Of a DNA stretch of 64,000 nucleotides, positions 51,039-62,605 are shown piece after piece. Made by a program: the position numbers and the translations under genes. Each line of letters opens with the position of its first letter. The first letter of the stretch is position 1. The stretch is taken from the NCBI GenBank assembly GCA_037176885.1, contig JAWWNJ010000089.1, positions 930,001-994,000 of the forward strand. The letters are read 5' to 3'. The stretch is from Favolaschia claudopus. Lineage: Eukaryota; Basidiomycota; Agaricomycetes; Agaricales; Mycenaceae. A model generated the notes under the pieces. It was not told the DNA's origin and ran no database searches. It was given only the letters and a program-made list of their open reading frames with translations.

Positions 51039-52636
51039 GTGATATCGCGGAAATTTCAATTGGGCGACGATTTCAAGCGTTGTGTAGCAAAAATTTACGC
51101 CCCCGCCGACGAGGGGCTGCATATGCTCGGAAATGATGCTGAGATCGAATAGATCGGAGTTTTGGCATGACTTGGTTTCAGGTCTGATGTATATAAGTGA
51201 AGCGAGTTTTGTACTGAGCCTTCGAGCACTGGTCAGATGGGGAAGAAAACTGTTGATATCGCATTTATGTTGCCACCAAACATGGTTTCTAGACACGGAT
51301 CCCCCTACATATACCTATATCTCAGTGAGCGGAGTACTATTTGAAAGTACTCGAACTCACCTCTTCTCTCAATGCCCGCCAACGACGGATCAGAGCAGCA
51401 GCCTCTTGGGCGCCTTAAAGCGCCACTGCCAATATCAGGCTGTCAATCCAGGGGAATTTTGCTTGCAGAGGGTACGAGGGTCGATTGAGCTCCCGTGGTA
51501 CCCGCACCCCCAAAAATAGGACTAGATTCAAACGAACGCGGGCATAGATTCCAAGAGCACTTAGACAGCTCCTCCTGAAGCAGCTAAGGGTCAACTTCAA
51601 CGGAAGTTGAGAACGAGCTCGTATGTCGGTGGTGGCTGTGCTGACCTTCTGGGAGCAGGGTCGAAAGAATCGTCAGCAAGGGGGGAGTTGCTGGTTCTGG
51701 CTGTTGTAGAGATATAATATATAGACTCTATTAGCGGATTGAGATAGATACTTGGCTTAGAAAAGCGAAAACAAACCTCGCTGCGAGCGAATTCAGAGAT
51801 TATTCAGCGAGTGGTCGCATCCCGGAGGAGCAGACCACCGCAGGTAGAGGAGAGCAAACTGCAGAGCCTATATAACACATTCGTGAATATGAGAATCAAG
51901 AAGGAGGAGAGGCAAGAACAAACCTCGAAAATGAGAGCAACACAGTTAAGGGTATGGGTGACACTTTGGTAGCTGAGTCAAACCCCTCTGAAAGTCCGGA
52001 GGTTCACGTAGACACTACATTGCACGAAATGAGAGCATGCGCAAGATCGGGCAGGCTGAAACAAACCTTCAGAGAATGACCCAGCGACAGAGTTTCGGTG
52101 GGATATTGTTTCATTATGAGTGAAGCGTATTGGCGAGTGGTAGTCCAGCGGATTCCGACACTATTTGGATTTGAATGAGGCCTCACGGAGGCGGATATGC
52201 CAAGAAATGCCAGGAAACCAGGCGATTTACACCAGGCGGGTCAATGAGCGGGTACCCTTCTGTGACGGAGCACAAAGGGCGGAAAAGCCGTCAGAGGCAT
52301 CGAGCGATCTACACTCGACTATATAAGTTCGTCTGGTGGGCGTAGAGGATGTCCACCGGCACACTGGCGATCTACACCAGGTGGCGGCGGTCAAGTAACA
52401 CCCTGACCCTGTCACGTCTTGTCACATGTGACTGACCCGCCGTTTTTGGTCACACAGAGAAAAATCACACAAAAAAATATACAGCAATGTGGAGAGGATA
52501 GAATTGAAAAGATTTACAAAGTTCTAGGCATACACAGAAGAATCGCTATATAGGGAATATTACACGAGATTGTGGATGCTGTGACAGAACGAAATCATCT
52601 CCTTGATGACCCGCCCAAGACCCGCCTGCTCCCACC
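51039..52636. other. Intergenic region with short dispersed repeats
   Basis: No gene is supported. ACAAACCT occurs at 51771, 51918 and 52061, about 145 bp apart, in otherwise weakly similar contexts. Near 52310 and 52364 the word GCGATCTACAC appears, followed by a block at about 52364-52460 that resembles 53184-53290 downstream of the next gene. Confidence 0.45.
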
Positions 52637-53065
52637 TCAAAACATCGACTCAATCCTGTAAGAAATGAGTATAAAGAGAATAACAAAAGAGTCATAACAG
52701 CATACCCTAGATAGTTCCATTACAGCCGCACGGTCGCCTGAGAGAATAAAACGGCTGTAGTATCCAATTATTTGACTTGGGTCAATGGCGAGGGTGAAGT
52801 CTGCCATCTTCGAGGAATAAACGGAAACGGCAAGCTGCGGGAAGAGTTGGAAAGCATCATCAACGCCAGAGGGCAGCGACTCTTGAGGTCGGATGATGAG
52901 CTGAACCTTGTCTATTTCCGAGTCGACAACCTCTATCCTCTCGATGCTGCCAAACGCAGCATTTCCGCTCGCGTCTAGGAATGAGACAAGGCTGTTACCG
53001 AGGTGCGTCGATGCCCGCGAGAGCCGCATTCCTGCATGATTGTAGTGTGCTTTCTCTTTGTGCAT
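52637..53065 (-). CDS. Small protein of unknown function (about 127-142 aa)
   Basis: The frame starts MHKEKAHYNHAGMRLSRAST and contains THLGNSLVSFLDA and KVQLIIRPQESLPSGVDDAF. It resembles a fragment of larger Agaricomycete proteins often found beside transposons, but I cannot name a family. A GTATGC..TTACAG pair near the 3' end suggests a 50-bp intron, after which the protein would end SRD; without splicing it ends RIESMF. Its 3' flank resembles that of the 53399 gene, so both may derive from one duplicated unit. Confidence 0.45.
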   Translation of the reverse strand: MHKEKAHYNHAGMRLSRASTHLGNSLVSFLDASGNAAFGSIERIEVVDSEIDKVQLIIRPQESLPSGVDDAFQLFPQLAVSVYSSKMADFTLAIDPSQIIGYYSRFILSGDRAAVMELSRVCCYDSFVILFILISYRIESMF

Positions 53066-53398
53066 TGCAATTTCGTGGTGAGAGATCTTTTACTCTGGAT
53101 CCTCGTGCGATTTTGCTCAATTGGTAGAGGGGAGTAATAGAGACGAGGAATTTGGAGGATGAGCTGAGTATTCACAAGATTCAAGACACCGAGCGATCTA
53201 CACAGGGTGGGGAAGGGCAAGCGAGGGTTGTCACGAGTGACTGACCCCAGCTATGTCACGCAAAATGTCGAGGAGAAAAATATCATTAAAGTGCTACAGA
53301 AGCGAAGTAATACAGCCCTATGTACAGTTTTTACATCGAAGGATACATTGTTTAATACGCTATAGGACAGGATTGCAGAGAACGTGATTCTTTGGATA
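53066..53398. other. Intergenic region with GCGATCTACAC/GTCAC block
   Basis: It contains GAGCGATCTACACAGGG near 53184, then GTGACTGACCCC near 53239 and GTCACGC near 53253. This order and spacing match 52364-52460. It lies in the 3' flank of the minus-strand 53399 gene. Confidence 0.5.
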
Positions 53399-56300
53399 TT
53401 ACAATAGTTCGTTGAGGACCAGAGATGAGATTCGTTCGTGAGCCTGCACGATATCCTTGAGGGTCTTGACAAAGCGAAGGTTGTGTTTCCACTCGTTGGG
53501 GCGCGCTAGCATGCCTTTCTCACCGTATCTGTTGGCGTCTCCCAGACGAAGGCGCCTCTTTTGATACCAGCCCTCGCATGCGGGCGACCACCAGCCGGGG
53601 TCCAAGTTACCTTTCTGCCATGCGTTGGGTTTTGGCCACCACGAAAGGAGCTTTGTCTGTTCTTCGCCAGCCTCTAACTTTTTGCCTAGATTGACTTGGT
53701 GAGGATGCGAAAGAGAGAAAAGAAGCACAGGCCACATACCCGTTGCCACGTAGTAAACACCACAAATAACATCTATCTCATGCTCGCTCAAGGTTTCGTA
53801 CCAGTACGCATGGTCTGATTGGCCGTCCCACAGGCATACCCCGTCGTCGTAGACGTCGTCGCTTGGACCTTGGAGGACATGTTCGTCGCAGACCTCCTCT
53901 CGTGCTATTCGCCCAATGACCCCGCCATAGAGCGGAGCTACATGGCCCCGCCGAGTATGGAGTAACTCGGAGTTGAGACGAGAAAGATATGCATGATAAT
54001 CGTGGATATTGGGTTCATAGTGCTGGGGGCGAAAACCTAGCCCCGAATCTACATTGACCCGACAATATCCAGAGATCACCTTGGCACGCTGGCGCACGAG
54101 ATTGGCTGAGTCTTTCACGGCGAGCTGGAAAGGCATCCCGCGCGACAGAAGTTCTCCAGCGACATCCTTCACTCGGGGACCCCAACCCTGTCGAAGGACT
54201 TCGAGAACATCTGCGGCTTTCTGCAGGAGTAAGACCTGGCTACCATATCCGCTGCCGTGATCAGAGAGAGTGTAGTACACGGCGGAAGTCTCTTCAGCGA
54301 CATTGGTGAGGGTCTCGCGACGTACCACGACAGCTCTGTCCTGGAAAAGAGGGCCCCGACGTTGATGAAAGTCGAAGATAGTCGAATCAATGCCGGCTAT
54401 ACTCTTCGCCTCCAGGAACTGTCCAAAGAATGTCGCCATAACACCTGCGAACTGGGCATCGATATCCTCCATCCCGACCAAGCTCGCCACAATTGAAGCC
54501 TCCGGTGTACGAGCAGGATTCGAGAGGCTCTCGCCCATCATGAACCCAAATCGCTTGAGTAGCGAGGTAGTCAAATCCTCTGCGATAGCTCGATACCTTG
54601 GAGGGTCAACTTGACCCTCTTCGTCCGCCTTTGATGGTCCAAAATGGAGATAAATCCGCTGGAGGTTTCGCTCAGACGCTGGCCCAACCTCTGCCAAAGG
54701 CAAGGGTTCTGCTTTCTGGCTCAGAGGAGCGCCGACAGCGGTTTGGAAACCGCGTTCATACTCGTCCATTTCGTCGTCATCGTCGTCTCCATACTGGTCG
54801 CCACCAACGTCGTCGTCGGCGCCACGGTCGTCTCCAAAAGCAGAGCATAGATCCCATTCATCACGAAAACTATCGTATCGGCGCTGCGAAGCGCCATATG
54901 TTTCGAATAAATCTTCGTAACTCTTGCGGCCTCCAGGACGCCGGATATAGAAAACACTGTTATCCTCCTTTTCCCAAACGAACACGCATGCACCCTTTTT
55001 CCCGGGTGCTTGTCCCCGCTGGGCATTCTGTTCGCGCTGCATGCGAGCAGTCTTGTCAGCTGGATTCTCAGTCGCCGATTTACGAGAATTCTCTCGTTCC
55101 CGCCGCTGAAAGAAATCTTCCATGCGTTCTTGGTGTCTCTGCCCGCTGTTGCGATGAACAGGAGGAAAATTGTCGAGAGACGATGGAGGAGCAGCATCTG
55201 TACTATGCGTGGAGGGCATGTTGGGGCCAGCGTGACTGGACGTTGAGGGCGTATTGGGGCCAGCGCTGGTGCGCGTCGGCAAGGATTTGGGCGAGGGCGC
55301 AGCGAGTTGGCTCGCACCAGTGTCTTTGCGCGAAACGGAGGTGGAAGGAAGGTCGGATTGGGGAAGGACCCCTGATCGTGAAGCAGATGATTTGCGTTTA
55401 GGGAGGAATGCTCTGCTGGGTACGTTGTACTCGAACGGGGTGAAAGCGATTTGCGCTTCTTTCAGATATTGGATCTGGTCTGGGTCTGGGACCAGCCCAA
55501 GGCGGCTCAGGTATTCGGGAACGGCAAAATTAACAGAGCGGTGAAGAGGACCCCACGAGAAATAGAGGGGGATCGGAGAGGTCTTGCGTAAAATGCTCGG
55601 GATAAGCCATTCCAGACCGGTGTCCGATTTTGAAAAAGCAAGAGGACGATCCGCGTCATCTAAGTCGGCTGGTTGCAGGTCTACGAGCGCACCAACTCGA
55701 GGAACTCTAAAATCAGCCGCGATTGAATCCTCAAGCAAATCCAGCCAGGAAGGCTGAAGTTTGAGCTTTTCTGCCAGGGCCTGCCGCCAAGGAACATTGA
55801 GCTGCGGTGGAGCATTCCCCTTGTTGGTCTTGACTCTCTTAGTGGGCCTAGACGCAGGGATATCTGATGCTTTCCGCTTGCTGCCCGCTCCGCTCCTCTC
55901 TTCGCCCTCGTACTTTTCGTTCTCGTCTTCCGTCTCATCGTGCATCATGTACCAAAACCCCATGGAAACAAGACCCAGAAGCGGCAAGAATTTTTGCTTG
56001 GAACGCCAAGCAGCCAGACGCGCACCCTTCTCGGTTTTATAGTGTGCACTATAATTGAATCGGTGTGAAACGAGCCACTCAAATCCCTCTTTCGGAAACG
56101 GGTTTGTGGAGAGAAAGAGCATCTCGCGTCCCACTCCGCGCAGGCAAAGCTCGAGATCCTGCCAGAGGTGTATAGCGTCTTGGTGTAGGGACCAAGTTCC
56201 GTCTTCTCGCTGGATAATTGGCAGACTGCGGAAACTGTAGCTCAGACATCCCAGTAGCGGCCCCTGCCATGGGTCGTGCTTTGGTATGAAAGCATGAAAT

Positions 56301-56655
56301 GGATATCGGGCGGAGATGTATGTGGGGGTGAGGAAATCGGGGTTTCGATCCCACGGAGTCGGACAAGGAGCAGCTTTGGCGGACGGGGTGTCTAAAATCA
56401 TTTCGCGTGTGCCCAAGAACGTAGTATAAAAATTCTTTCCGACGCGATAATGACCGGTTTGAGCAGGAAATTCTTTCTGAGGGCAGGAGTTAGCGTTGAA
56501 GCTATACAACTTAATGGTAAAGCACATACCGTGGCTGTATCATACATGTCCTGTGGCATAGAATACCAAGCATTGGAAGCAGAGGTCTATCTGAGTGTTA
56601 GGTACTAACTCCGGAGACGCAGAAAAAACTATACCTTGTGGGTAGGTGCGGACAT
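53399..56655 (-). CDS. Large uncharacterised Agaricomycete protein (1033 aa)
   Basis: Exons on the minus strand are 56635-56655, 56530-56586, 53740-56476 and 53399-53685; introns are 48, 53 and 54 bp, and the sum is 3102. The protein begins MSAPTHKTSASNAWYSM. The centre has a Lys-rich segment (RPTKRVKTNKGNAPP), the landmark IPLYFSWGPL and a Ser/Pro-rich disordered stretch, then an Asp-rich run (GDDRGADDDVGGDQYGDDDD). The C terminus holds SWWPKPNAWQKGNLDPGWWS followed by EGWYQKRRLRLGD. I do not know a function. The gypsy ORF3 at 37412-40315 shares several of these landmarks in order. The third intron is in-frame, so the unspliced frame also reads through. Three 60-bp tandem repeats lie just upstream. 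Confidence 0.72.
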
Positions 56656-56739
56656 AGCTCAGCCGAGAATAGAGCAGTAGAAGATAATAGTCGTTAGCGA
56701 TTGAGGCGTGCAGCGAATGGGTAGAATGTACAGCGCGTT

Positions 56740-56900
56740 TCGAAGGATTGACCTCGGAAAGTAACTGCGAACCAAAGGAAGGACAAAGGACAAGCGCGTA
56801 TCCGAGGATTGACCTCAGGCAGTTGCTAGCAACGGTGTGTGTGAATCAAGACGCGTTGTGTCCAAGGATTGACCTCAGACAGTGAGCGCACAAGAGAAGG
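56740..56900. repeat. Three 60-bp tandem repeats upstream of the 1033-aa gene
   Basis: AGGATTGACCTC occurs at 56744, 56805 and 56865, each preceded by a GCGCG/GCGT-type word 10-15 bp earlier. The array starts about 85 bp upstream of the start codon, so it lies in the promoter or 5' leader. Confidence 0.7.
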
Positions 56901-56929
56901 GGGACTTCAATGATTTCTGATTGAGTGAC

Positions 56930-56986
56930 AGGGTCACGGAGGGTGACCGTGACCCAAGGTCACCCGGACCGGTAGGTCACCCTCTC
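56930..56986. repeat. GTCAC-rich inverted repeats
   Basis: GGGTCACGG pairs perfectly with CCGTGACCC across AGGGTGA, and two further GGTCACC words follow. The block lies between two minus-strand genes, downstream of the 57311 gene. Confidence 0.6.
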
Positions 56987-57310
56987 CCTCTGAACTCAAC
57001 GCTCTTGTCGCCTGGTGTTTATCGCCGGGTCCGTCTGCGTATGGGCATACTAGCTGTGGTGTCCGCCTCAGAGCTCCTTCTCCTCACTTCTGCCGACCAG
57101 GATGTCTCTCAATCCATGTGAGGCCTGGTGCTTGTCGCCGGGTGGTTGCTCTGTTCAAGCCGCTGTTGCCTGGTGCCAGTCGCTGGGTTGAAGGCGCGGT
57201 TTTGGGAACCATTCTGAGGTTGTTTCTCAACGCTTCCGATAGAAAGAATCAACACAAAAACAAGGGATTTCATACTACTTGTACATTTACACGACTTGGA
57301 CGCGAAACTA

Positions 57311-59704
57311 CTAGCCCCGCGTGTCCATATCGCTCTCATCATCAGCATCATCACCCGAAGAAGCTGCCTTTTGCTTGCCCTTTCCATTGTATCCACGGTT
57401 CAATTGCGACGACAAAATTTTGAGCAGCTCCAAGGTGTCTTTGCTCATCTCCAGCGTTTGCTCGACGTCTGGATCGAAGCCCCTTTCGTCCTCCAGCCAT
57501 TGCTCGTCATATAGAGACAACGGAAGACCATGCGCCGGTTTCCTGCTTTCAGGCTGGTCTTCTAACCGAAAGCGAGGGGTACGATGATGCTTCTTCTCCT
57601 CCTCATCCGCTAGCATTTCCTCGTCGATATACTGCATGTACTGGAGAACGGGGTCCGCTCGCCACATGCACCGCCGGATGATGCGCACGGTGACCGACAC
57701 AGTCTGACCGCCAATCTTGACCGGCCTGGATGCATCATCCTCGGAAGACATTCCTTGAATATCCAAGTATTTCAGGACCTTCAAGAAAAACCTCCAAACT
57801 TTCGCAGCGTCATCGTGCCCCAGCCGAAGCTCAAGGTCAGCTTTTCGCGTGCATGTTCGCACCCTCCACCCGAGTTTCTGTGCGACGATGTTAGTCGAAA
57901 TGCCCAGCTAGACGAGCAACAGCTTACAGTGAATTTGCGGGAATTTTGCACGCCTTGAGCTTGTCTTTGGGTCAGTATTCCCATAGCTCGGAGTTCAGCC
58001 TCTGCTTTTGTCTCGAGACCGCGCGGTTGGTAGAGCTTCCACTGCTCTTGGCGCGGGCTGAGGATGTCGCGATAACGACCAATGAGCCAGGTTGTTGGGA
58101 CTTCGGGGGCACTCCAACGCTTGGGGTCATTCAATCGCGCTGTTTGCGTGCGGGCAACGAGATGCTGGATTATGTGGTGATTCCAATTACTCGAGAGATA
58201 TCTCGGTCCAAAGTAAAATCGGTCTCCATCCTTGGGCTTCAATTTGCCGGAATCAATCTCCTTGATTTCTGCCTGTGTCAGCTCTACCGGAAGATAGTTT
58301 TTAAACTCCTTGGCAGTATCAATATTTGTGTACACCCGAAACATTTTAAGTGTCAGCCTCTGTGGCGAACGGACACGTCAGGCTTTTGGATAGTCACTAA
58401 ACGACATATAACCCACCATCCAATTCTTGCGCTCGGCTTCGGTGTGTGTCTCCTTGAGACGCTCGTCAGCTTCCTCGTAGATGTCGAGCTTCTTATTATT
58501 TCCCCTTAAAAAGAGTCGCTTGATGCCACTGTCTTCGAGACCCTTCGCCAATGCTTTGGCGAAGTTAGGGTCGTTCATATCCAGTGTCACGAGGAAGGGG
58601 TTAACAGGAGGCGGTTCATTGGAAGTCGAGCCTTGGGTTGGGGCGGATGTCGTCTCCGTAGGCGCAAAAGACAAGACGGGACGCGATTCCTTCAGGTTCT
58701 CCAACGTACGCCTTATAATCCGCTCATTTCTCTCTTCCTTCGAGTAGAGCACGTTTTGCGTCAGCGGTGGCTCGTTCGGAAAGTTAACTTGAGGCTCCGA
58801 AGGCTTCAGTCCGATTGGCGGTTTAGGCGCCAGGAACGCGGCCATTCTGTTCTCGTATGCGGCCTGGGATGGGTCAGGAATGAGATGAGCGGCTTGTTTC
58901 GTGCGACAAGGTATGGAGATTCACCTTCTCCTTGGCTCTTTCCTGATCTGCTGCCGCCAGCCGTCTCTGGAATTCAGCTTCCATAGCAGCCTATGAATTG
59001 TGTGTCAGTCCCTACGCGAATACCACCTCGACAACATTCACCTTGCTCGCCTCGATCTGCCGCTTCTCCTGCTCGATCCGCTGCCTCTCCTGTTCATGCT
59101 GCTCCCGCTCCCGCTCCCGCTCCTGTCTCACCGTCGCCCACTCCAGATCCATCTGTTGCTGGAAGGCTTTCAGTCAAAGCGTCTCCTCAACAAACAATTG
59201 CTTCTCACTTTATGGTTCCTGATCTCCTCCATCTGGGAGAGAACCATGTTGAGCTGGTCTCGTATCTGTCTCTTCTCGCGCACAAGTTGCTTCGATTTCC
59301 CCTCGGCATATTTCTTGTCTTGCTGGGCCTGTGAATCGAATTGAAAGGCCCGGCATCACAAAGAGGAAAAAACAACACACTATATCAATCATACGCTGAG
59401 AGGGTGGTGCTTGCTGAGAGGGTCCCTCCTTAGAGGGTGCTGCTATCATCTGCCTCTTCGATGGAGGTTGATATTCAGGGTCTGTCGTCGTTCGGTGTCG
59501 ACCGGAGGGCTGGGAGGGGCCCGCAACAGCTGGCGACGGCAGAGGCTCAGCGGGCTGTGTATCATCCTGGTTCGGCTGTTCCATAACCATTGGGATCTCT
59601 GCCTCAGATTGGAAGCTCGTCAGCTCGTCGGCGATATCTTCTTCAACTGAGCTCATAGCCCCGTCGTCGTCGTCGTCGTCCGACAAGGTAGTGTACCCAG
59701 ACAT
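57311..59704 (-). CDS. Coiled-coil protein of unknown function (690 aa, seven exons)
   Basis: Exons on the minus strand are 59381-59704, 59209-59328, 59042-59158, 58925-58990, 58417-58863, 57928-58359 and 57311-57877; introns are 50-61 bp and all exons are in phase 0. The N terminus is acidic (SDDDDDDGAM). A long coiled coil follows (REKRQIRDQLNMVL; RQEREREREQHEQERQRI; EAEFQRRLAAADQERAK). Then comes a Pro-rich linker and a larger domain (PVELTQAEIKEIDSGKLKP; RLGHDDAAKVWRFFLKVLKY). The acidic tail ends DDESDMDTRG. The type recurs in Agaricomycetes near the 1033-aa family, but no function is known to me. It lies on the same strand as the 53399 gene, 655 bp upstream. Confidence 0.75.
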
Positions 59705-60218
59705 CTCAACGTTTCGACCAGTAAACAGACGGAGAAGGATTTGGTAGTGGTGCTTCTGTGCAAGGCGCTCTACACCCTGAGACAGATAGAATGAGGGGAG
59801 GGTAGAAGGTAGAGGGTAGGAGGGTAGGTGGTTGAGGGTAGGAGGGTAGGGGGTGAGGTCGAGGGTCGGCGTTCTTATATACGTTTATTTTCTTTGTTCC
59901 TTTGTTCCTTTGTGTACGTGTAATAAAGAGCTCTTTCACTTCCCATTTTTGACCGATTTGCGAGCGCCCATGTTATTTCTCAAGATTAGTTGGCGGTAAC
60001 GAACGCTTGGACCATCACACATAAAAAATCGAGACCCAACAGATTAATTAGAAGTCATAGGTACATTTTGTAGTGAAAACGAAACATGAAAACCAGTACA
60101 TATTACAAGGAAACAAAACGGCAATGAGAACGGTTTCTAGTAGTTGAATTTCAGCGGCTTCTTCGTGAAATACTTGTTAGCTTGGAAATCCCCGATTTTG
60201 GGGCGGATTCTGCGGTAG
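59705..60218. other. Intergenic region
   Basis: It contains a GGGTAGGAGGGTAGG-type G-rich tract (about 59795-59850) that forms the pyrimidine-rich leader of the minus-strand 57311 gene. No gene was seen. Confidence 0.5.
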
Positions 60219-60724
60219 TCAATGAGATATGAATATATTGTCAATGAGTAGACCGACGTACTGCTCGAACACAAAGTCCATCATATCGCGCTCTTCAGCC
60301 GACCTACGGGCATTGACGACGGTCGAATTGTCGACTTGGGACAGCTTCATAATGACGACGGCGGACACAAGGTCAGGAGCGTAGTGATTCGGGACAAGCG
60401 CAACACCGCGCTTGAAGAAAACCTGGAACGCGTACGTCCTGCCGTTGTGTGTAACCTCAACATGCGCGTCGTGGATATAGGGCTGCGACCGTCCATCCAA
60501 ATAGAGCGACTCTACTAGAGGAAATCGCAATCCGAGTGGATTATGGTGATCGTCGTCTGGCTTGCAGTTCACCGGGGTGGTCGTATAATGCGGATCGCGC
60601 GTGGTCGAGTAGACACGACAGTGAAGGACTGGGTGGGTAGGGGCCTGCACGTTATGTCAGACAGACGAAAAGCGACAGTGAAAGGAACTCTTACAGGGTC
60701 TACTTGTATGCGTGTCGAAGGCAT
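60219..60724 (-). CDS. Small protein of unknown function (151 aa)
   Basis: Exons are 60695-60724 and 60219-60644, with a 50-bp intron (GTAAGA..GTGCAG). It begins MPSTRIQVDPAPTHPVL. It has beta-rich segments (AHVEVTHNGRTYAFQVFFKR; APDLVSAVVIMKLSQVD) and ends EQYVGLLIDNIFISH. It looks like a compact globular domain, without a family I recognise. The first ATG in frame is used; an upstream in-frame stretch lacks an ATG. Confidence 0.6.
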
Positions 60725-61501
60725 GAAGAACGGCGGGAGGTTGAAGGGAAAAGGGGTAGCGCAGAGGTGAAGGTCGAAGGTGGAGGCAGAGATGGAAGGC
60801 GCGGCGGTCAAGACGAATCTGAAAGGACCAAAAAAGCTGAATGATTATATATGTGAGGACAAAGGAAACCCATTTGCGGATCCCCTTTGAACCCCCGTTG
60901 AATCAAAAACGAAAGTCAAAGGGTGCCAAAAGCCACGATGCAGTACCCCCGGATGGCTGGTCGCGGGTCGAGGTCGCGGGTCGGGGTCGCGGGTCGGGGT
61001 TCGTCCGCCCGCCGGTCGCGGGAACAACAGGCAGTAAATTCAGCGGCGCTGCTGGCTGAGGTATAATGTCTTGAAGCGTTCTAGGTGGAGAAAAGCAAGC
61101 GACGAGACATCTACCCTGCGATCTACGCAAGGGGGACATCGTCGAAGAAAGTGGTGGACGGAAGAGAGACGAGTTAGAGAGATCCGTGTGATCATTTATG
61201 AAGAGCGTCGTCGCCTGTGGAAAGAAAGCGTTGAGCAACCCATGCGACGTCTTCCCTGCGATCTACACAAGGGGACTTGGTCGGAGAAGATGGTGGACGG
61301 AGAAGAGAATGTATGATGGCGCATCACTGAAAAATGATGCGTCATATCAAATCAACAAAAATTATAGATTTTAAAGTCCTTTCGTTTCACTCAATTCGAT
61401 AAGCAAGGCAGGAGAAATAAAAGTGAATTACTAGCAGACTGTAGTGTAAGGTACATAGACTACTACATGGAGTACGTATACGGAGCACCAGACTTGCGAA
61501 T
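60725..61501. other. Intergenic region with GC-rich repeats
   Basis: A GGGTCGCGGGTCGAGG-type tandem tract lies at about 60960-61010. Two blocks at about 61110 and 61250 share CCCTGCGATCTAC followed by RCAAGGGG, related to the GCGATCTACAC words at 52-53 kb. Open frames here are low-complexity and not supported. Confidence 0.45.
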
Positions 61502-62361
61502 TCATCGAGTATTCGTTTTTGCGGCCCTGGTCTTGGGTGGTGCAGTCCCTTGGACGATCGCAAGCACCTTCTTGTGAGACTTGGTGACAATGCGCGCGGA
61601 TGAGTTGTGCAACGTGCTCTGCAAACACACGCTCACGGGCCACATCTTGGCACAGCGATCAAGCCAAGGGTAGTCCTTCAGCATCTGAAAACGGTGAGAT
61701 GAAAAGAAATCACGCCTGAGTGTCGCTTACGACTTTCTCAACAGTCTGAAGCGCATCGGATTCCTGAAATGCGAGGGCCAGGGAGGAATCCAAGTACGTT
61801 GAGAGGAGTTGAGCAAGCCTTGCCTGTTAATTCAATCAGTCCGGACCAGTCGCTGCTGAACGAATAGCAAAGCCATACCCTGTATTTGTCATACTCTAAC
61901 TCCTGCGCCTGTGCATCGAGGTCGGGATACGTAGAGCGGAAAACGGCCCTAACATCCGCAATCGTGGCATTCGAGGGTCTCTTGATCGAATACTCCATCT
62001 CCTCCTCCTCCGGCTCCGTTAACGGGCTGTCTGGGACAGGAGTGCATTGACGTGAAGGAACACGGGGCGGGCTGCATGCGCGAGGGCTCGGCGCACGCGG
62101 TGGCGCTGGCGGAGTGGGAGCCCGAGGAGGAGTCTTGGTGCGGGATGGTGTCGAGCGAGGGCTGGAAGGCCCGGCTTCGGCGCGCCGAGCAAAACGAGCT
62201 TTTTTGGCAGAACGAAGAGGGAAGCGATTGAAAGCGAGTGGCGGAGGGTAGCTCGGACGTGGAAATGGGGTCTGGAGAAGCGAGAGAACCACAATTGAAG
62301 GGTGACGCTGCGCCAGGCGGACGGGGCGTGCGGTCGGAACAGTGGTGAAGTGGGACGCCAT
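61502..62361 (-). CDS. Pro-rich protein of unknown function (252 aa)
   Basis: Exons are 61879-62361, 61731-61823 and 61502-61684, all in phase 0, with introns of 55 and 46 bp. It begins MASHFTTVPTARPVRL, then has a basic patch (SAKKARFARRAEAG) and a Ser/Pro-rich linker (RTKTPPRAPTPPAPP). A helical C-terminal half follows (SNATIADVRAVFRSTYPDLD; LLSTYLDSSLALAFQESD; MLKDYPWLDRCAKMW) and it ends KTRAAKTNTR. It is divergently transcribed from the 62606 gene, with 244 bp between the start codons. No family is recognised. A longer frame upstream has no ATG. Confidence 0.65.
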
Positions 62362-62605
62362 GAAAGCTGGGGGTGTATATGGGAGGAAGGAGGCGAAGAT
62401 CAAGTCGCTGAGGTTTTTGAAGTTTTGAGCCGCTTGAAAAAAAGCATTGAGTGCCCTAATTAGGATGTCCGAATTAGGAAGGTCGGCTTTGTCGAGCTTC
62501 TTTGTCTGAATCCAAGCGAGCTTTGTTCCAAAGCTGTACAAAAGACTTGTGCCTTGCGCTACCTGCTCCAGATCTCTGAACGACTGACTTCACCCTCACT
62601 CTACA
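62362..62605. promoter_or_regulatory. Bidirectional promoter region
   Basis: The 244 bp lie between the divergent start codons of the 61502-62361 and 62606-63961 genes. The sequence is pyrimidine-rich just before 62606. Shared regulation of the two genes is an inference from layout. Confidence 0.45.

Noticed and set aside
52125..52205. tRNA-like stretch (GGCGAGTGGTAGTCCAGCGGATTCC)
   Set aside because: It resembles a D-arm region, but I cannot place an acceptor stem, an anticodon loop and a T-arm that pair; no tRNA is called.
60841..61316. GC-rich open frames on both strands
   Set aside because: They follow a simple GGGTCG repeat and GCGATCTAC blocks and have no starts or splice sites that make a gene.
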